Positions 7,089 through 9,365 of a DNA stretch of 9,365 nt are shown here, in pieces. The stretch spans positions 1 to 9,365 of the forward strand of contig DHIR01000038.1 in the NCBI GenBank assembly GCA_002403905.1. Direction: 5' to 3'. Below the pieces are notes generated by a model. The model was given only the letters and a program-made list of their open reading frames with translations, was not told the DNA's origin and did not search any database. Position 1 is the first letter of the stretch. Every line of letters begins with the position of its first letter. The position numbers and the translations under genes are program-made. The DNA comes from Mucilaginibacter sp. UBA4741. GTDB taxonomy: Bacteria; Bacteroidota; Bacteroidia; Sphingobacteriales; Sphingobacteriaceae.

Positions 7089-7121
7089 AAAAAATCCCGT
7101 TGTTTAAAGGACAACGGGATT
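7089..7121 (-). terminator. Terminator of the partner-switching operon (may act both ways)
   Basis: AATCCCGTTGT (7093-7103) pairs perfectly with ACAACGGGATT (7111-7121) over 11 bp with a seven-base loop. On the minus strand the stem runs into six T and then ATTATTTC, a good intrinsic terminator starting 7 bases after the stop of the ATPase gene. It lies just after the aminotransferase stop, so it may also end the plus-strand transcript, although the T tract there is poor. Confidence 0.85.
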
Positions 7122-7128
7122 CATAAAT

Positions 7129-7668
7129 TTAGTTTAGATCTATAATTACGCTAAAGGTATTTAGCCCGGTATCTACATCATACTTGTAAGTAAATGTATC
7201 TGATGATTTGGTAATGATGAGCAAACCAAAATGCTCCATTAGGTTAGTTACATCCAAAACTTCATCGCCGTTTTCTTCTTCGCATACAAACCGTATCTGG
7301 GTATCGCTTTCTACAACGGCATACATACTGTGCAAGCCGTCCTTAGTTAGTAACTCCCGGTGTCCTACATCATAAACAAGTAATGATGTAATATTACCCG
7401 GATGGAAACGGTTACCAAAATCCTTCTTATCTATATTAATGTTATCCTCATTAATGGTGACATCTAAAAATGTTTCAATAGTACCGGCATGCTTTATACC
7501 ATTGGTTAGCAGCTCAATTATTATAACCTCAATTTTAAAGCTAATTCCTTCTGCATTTACACTCGCAGGCAAGCTATTGATCACAAAATCAAGCACTTCC
7601 TGTACCGATGGCTTTATTGACTGCCTGGTATTAGGTAATAAAAACTGTTTGCTTGCTAATTGTGCCAT
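7129..7668 (-). CDS. RsbW/SpoIIAB-like ATP-binding regulatory protein (HATPase)
   Basis: This is a 179-residue protein of the GHKL ATPase type seen in anti-sigma kinases. The N box is E52-L-L-T-N56-G-I-K-H60-A, with the Glu, Asn and His that bind Mg-ATP. The next box is altered: instead of D-x-G-x-G there is K-K-D-F-G-N (81-86), and near the end F-G-L-L-I-I replaces G-L-G-L. It is longer than typical RsbW (about 160), with an acidic middle segment. Known relatives bind or phosphorylate a STAS antagonist and sequester a sigma factor or another target. Here the STAS partner is encoded immediately upstream with a 9-base gap. The weak second box makes kinase activity uncertain; it could act by binding alone. 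No sigma factor gene is adjacent. The ATG at 7668 is the only sensible start, and no Shine-Dalgarno sequence is seen. Confidence 0.8.
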   Translation of the reverse strand: MAQLASKQFLLPNTRQSIKPSVQEVLDFVINSLPASVNAEGISFKIEVIIIELLTNGIKHAGTIETFLDVTINEDNINIDKKDFGNRFHPGNITSLLVYDVGHRELLTKDGLHSMYAVVESDTQIRFVCEEENGDEVLDVTNLMEHFGLLIITKSSDTFTYKYDVDTGLNTFSVIIDLN

Positions 7669-7677
7669 CTGTTTTTA

Positions 7678-8010
7678 TTACTGATTAGTAATCTCGTCAA
7701 AACTATTATATATTTTAAAGACCTTATCTAACCTTGTTAAAGCAAATAGGTTGGTTATGTCCTTACTCAAGCCAACCAAAACAACATCAGCCTGGAAAGA
7801 TATTAAATGTTTAAAAGCTGATACGATCGAACCTAAAAATGAACTATCAATATACTCAACCGCGCTCATGTTTATGGCAATTGATTTATGATACTTATCG
7901 AAAAGCTTGATAATCTCGGCTTTAAACGCGTCTCCGTTTTCAAGGCTGGCTTCTTTTATGTTCAGATTAACAAGCAAAATATCATTAAGCTCTTTATATA
8001 CTTTAACCAT
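7678..8010 (-). CDS. STAS-domain anti-sigma factor antagonist (RsbV/SpoIIAA type)
   Basis: This 110-residue single-domain protein is the normal size for the family. The signature A-V-E-Y-I-D55-S56-S57-F-L-G-S-I-V corresponds to D-S-S/T-G-L-G in RsbV and SpoIIAA, and Ser56 is the expected phosphorylation site. The usual Gly after the serines is Phe58 here. In characterised systems the unphosphorylated form captures the RsbW-like kinase and frees its target; the phosphorylated form does not. The gene sits between the predicted phosphatase (3-base gap upstream) and kinase (9-base gap downstream), so co-transcription and probably translational coupling are expected. The start is ATG 8010. The protein is cytoplasmic and carries no extra sensory domain. 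Confidence 0.88.
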   Translation of the reverse strand: MVKVYKELNDILLVNLNIKEASLENGDAFKAEIIKLFDKYHKSIAINMSAVEYIDSSFLGSIVSAFKHLISFQADVVLVGLSKDITNLFALTRLDKVFKIYNSFDEITNQ

Positions 8011-8013
8011 ACT

Positions 8014-9156
8014 CTAATTTTTATATATGCTGATTATGCTGCGGTCATCCACTTGTTCATTTAAGTTACCACTAAACAAACTTTTTGCTATATGCGTAAA
8101 GTTATTCTCTTTTTCCATAAAAGGCTTTAAAGTTTTAGAAAATTGATTGTAGTCGCTTTTCTTGCCGGTTTTATCAATAAAATCAATCATGCCGTCTGTA
8201 AAGACAAAAAGCCTGTCGCCTTGGTTTAAAACAATTTCCTTCTCGGTATAGTTACCTTCCTCAAATAAACCCAATAACAAGCCTGACGAGCTTACCATGG
8301 TCAATTCGCCTGTTTCATTGCTGTATTGCAGTAAAGGCAGATCGCCGGCACCTGCATAAGTAATGCGGTTGGTTTCACTATCGATTAACAGCAATGATAG
8401 ACTTGATAAAATGTCTTTCAACACCTCATCAAAACAGATAATGCTGTTTACCTGCTGCAAAATTTTAGCGGTCGAGTATTCTTCATTAAAAGCTGCAAAC
8501 CTTACCGCCGACCGCACATAACTTAAAAACCCGAATGTAAAGAACCAGGCCATCCACTTTTTACCCATAATATCGCCCAGCACAATAAAGTTGTAACGGT
8601 CGTTAACCTTTATAAAGTCAATAAAATCACCACCGGGGATACCATGATAAGCCTGGTGCCAAAAATCAACCGTAAACTCTTTTATCTCTGGCGGTTTAAC
8701 CGGTATTGATTTGATGTTAAGCGATTTTGCCGCTTTCTTTACTTCGTTTTCTGATAGCTCACGCTGCTTATCAACAGCAAACAATATGTTGTTTACTTTT
8801 GATACAATTACGTTTATAGGTGTATCCTTTATAACATAATCAATAGCCTGCAGGTCAAGCCCTTTTTCTACCAGGTCCTTGTCTGAGAAAAAAGTCAAAA
8901 AAACAAACGGAATATCTTTAAAGGCAGCTTCGTTCATTAAATAACGCCTAAACTCAAAGCCATTCATTTTAAGCATCAGGTAGTCAGACAAAATAATATC
9001 GGGCTTGGCACCTTCCTGCAATAAAACAATAGCCGCCTCGGCCGATGGCGCTACAGTACAGATAAACCCTGATTTTTTAAATACCTGTTCAATCAGCTTT
9101 AAAAAAAGCTGGTCATCATCAACAAGTAATATCTGCTTGGGTTTACTAATAGCCAT
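8014..9156 (-). CDS. Response regulator with SpoIIE-type PP2C phosphatase domain (RsbU-like)
   Basis: This is a 380-residue two-domain protein. The receiver domain spans about 7-125: acidic pair D14-D15, phospho-acceptor D58 in S-D-Y-L-M-L-K-M-N-G, T88 and K110. A linker runs from about 126 to 160. The SpoIIE/RsbU PP2C domain runs from about 161 to the end: G-G-D177-F, G-D195-I-M-G-K, F-T-D321-G and D370-D371-R-S, the metal-binding aspartates. The stretch after G-D-I-M-G is K-K-W-M-A-W instead of the common G-H-G/K-G-x-x-A. The predicted reaction is dephosphorylation of Ser-phosphorylated STAS protein, gated by phosphorylation of the receiver by an unlinked histidine kinase. It is the first gene of a three-gene operon. 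ATG 9156 is preceded by CCCCAATA with no Shine-Dalgarno sequence, and the stop is TAG. Confidence 0.92.
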   Translation of the reverse strand: MAISKPKQILLVDDDQLFLKLIEQVFKKSGFICTVAPSAEAAIVLLQEGAKPDIILSDYLMLKMNGFEFRRYLMNEAAFKDIPFVFLTFFSDKDLVEKGLDLQAIDYVIKDTPINVIVSKVNNILFAVDKQRELSENEVKKAAKSLNIKSIPVKPPEIKEFTVDFWHQAYHGIPGGDFIDFIKVNDRYNFIVLGDIMGKKWMAWFFTFGFLSYVRSAVRFAAFNEEYSTAKILQQVNSIICFDEVLKDILSSLSLLLIDSETNRITYAGAGDLPLLQYSNETGELTMVSSSGLLLGLFEEGNYTEKEIVLNQGDRLFVFTDGMIDFIDKTGKKSDYNQFSKTLKPFMEKENNFTHIAKSLFSGNLNEQVDDRSIISIYKN

Positions 9157-9365
9157 TATTGGGGTATAATATTTTATTAAAGGGCTATCAATTTTAAATA
9201 ATAATCCTGATAAAAAATAATATTAAATTGCCTTTTCATTTTTCGGGAGGATGCCCTACTCCTTTTACCATCGACAATTTCTACCAAAAATGAGTTTTCA
9301 TACACTAAAATAGCCTTTATTAACCAACTTTAATTTGCCGCGTATAATTCATTAAGTTTTTTAAC
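9157..9365. other. Upstream region of the partner-switching operon
   Basis: These 209 AT-rich bases contain no gene I can support. They should hold the minus-strand promoter of the operon. TATTTTAG on the minus strand (9308-9315) is one base from the -7 consensus but lacks a good -33 partner. A GC-richer patch at 9244-9262 interrupts the AT-rich sequence, with only weak self-complementarity. Confidence 0.3.

Noticed and set aside
7439..7684. 81-residue open frame on the plus strand, opposite the HATPase gene
   Set aside because: It overlaps a well-supported gene with an N box on the other strand and shows no features of its own.
9251..9313. 20-codon open frame after GGGAGG in the last intergenic region
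   Set aside because: The GGGAGG abuts the ATG with no spacing, Shine-Dalgarno use is rare in this genome, and the peptide has no recognisable features.

Overview
The window looks like chromosomal DNA of a Bacteroidota organism, most likely family Sphingobacteriaceae (Mucilaginibacter/Pedobacter-like). The grounds are the protein styles (IPT/TIG-NHL lipoproteins, a SpoIIE-type response regulator with a Bacteroidota-like active-site variant), almost no Shine-Dalgarno sequences, and TAnnTTTG-type -7 promoter boxes. The assignment is inference; no rRNA or other marker gene is present.

Left part (1-1902). A small AT-rich FRG-domain gene on the minus strand is divergent from a luciferase-like flavin monooxygenase gene (MsnO8/YhbW type). 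The monooxygenase reads in one frame from 880 to 1902 except for a single in-frame TAA at codon 157, so it is a nonsense pseudogene or carries a base-call error.

Middle (1910-4821). Two minus-strand paralogues each encode an IPT/TIG domain followed by a six-repeat NHL beta-propeller. They look like a tandem duplication of a secreted lipoprotein. The downstream copy (1910-3215) has its lipoprotein signal peptide and its mature domain in different frames, separated exactly at a run of nine A (3130-3138 on the plus strand as T9). The upstream copy (3382-4821) is intact with a lipobox Cys.

Centre right (4956-7087). A membrane diiron fatty-acid desaturase and a class I/II PLP aminotransferase lie on the plus strand, separated by a strong hairpin 14 nt before the aminotransferase ATG. 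The annotated-looking TTG start of the desaturase lies inside a perfect -7 promoter box, so the true start is probably the GTG at 5000.

Right part (7129-9156). A compact minus-strand operon carries a complete partner-switching set: REC-SpoIIE phosphatase, STAS antagonist, and RsbW/SpoIIAB-like ATPase. Gaps are only 3 and 9 nt, and a good hairpin/T-tract terminator follows. The expected logic is that phosphorylation of the receiver domain controls dephosphorylation of the STAS protein, which then controls the ATPase. No sigma factor or other output is encoded in the window. The last 209 bases (9157-9365) hold no gene I can support.

No RNA genes, CRISPR arrays, insertion sequences or attachment sites were recognised. 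The points most worth following are the A9 frame break in the lipoprotein, the single-stop monooxygenase, and the sigma-less partner-switching operon with altered active-site boxes.
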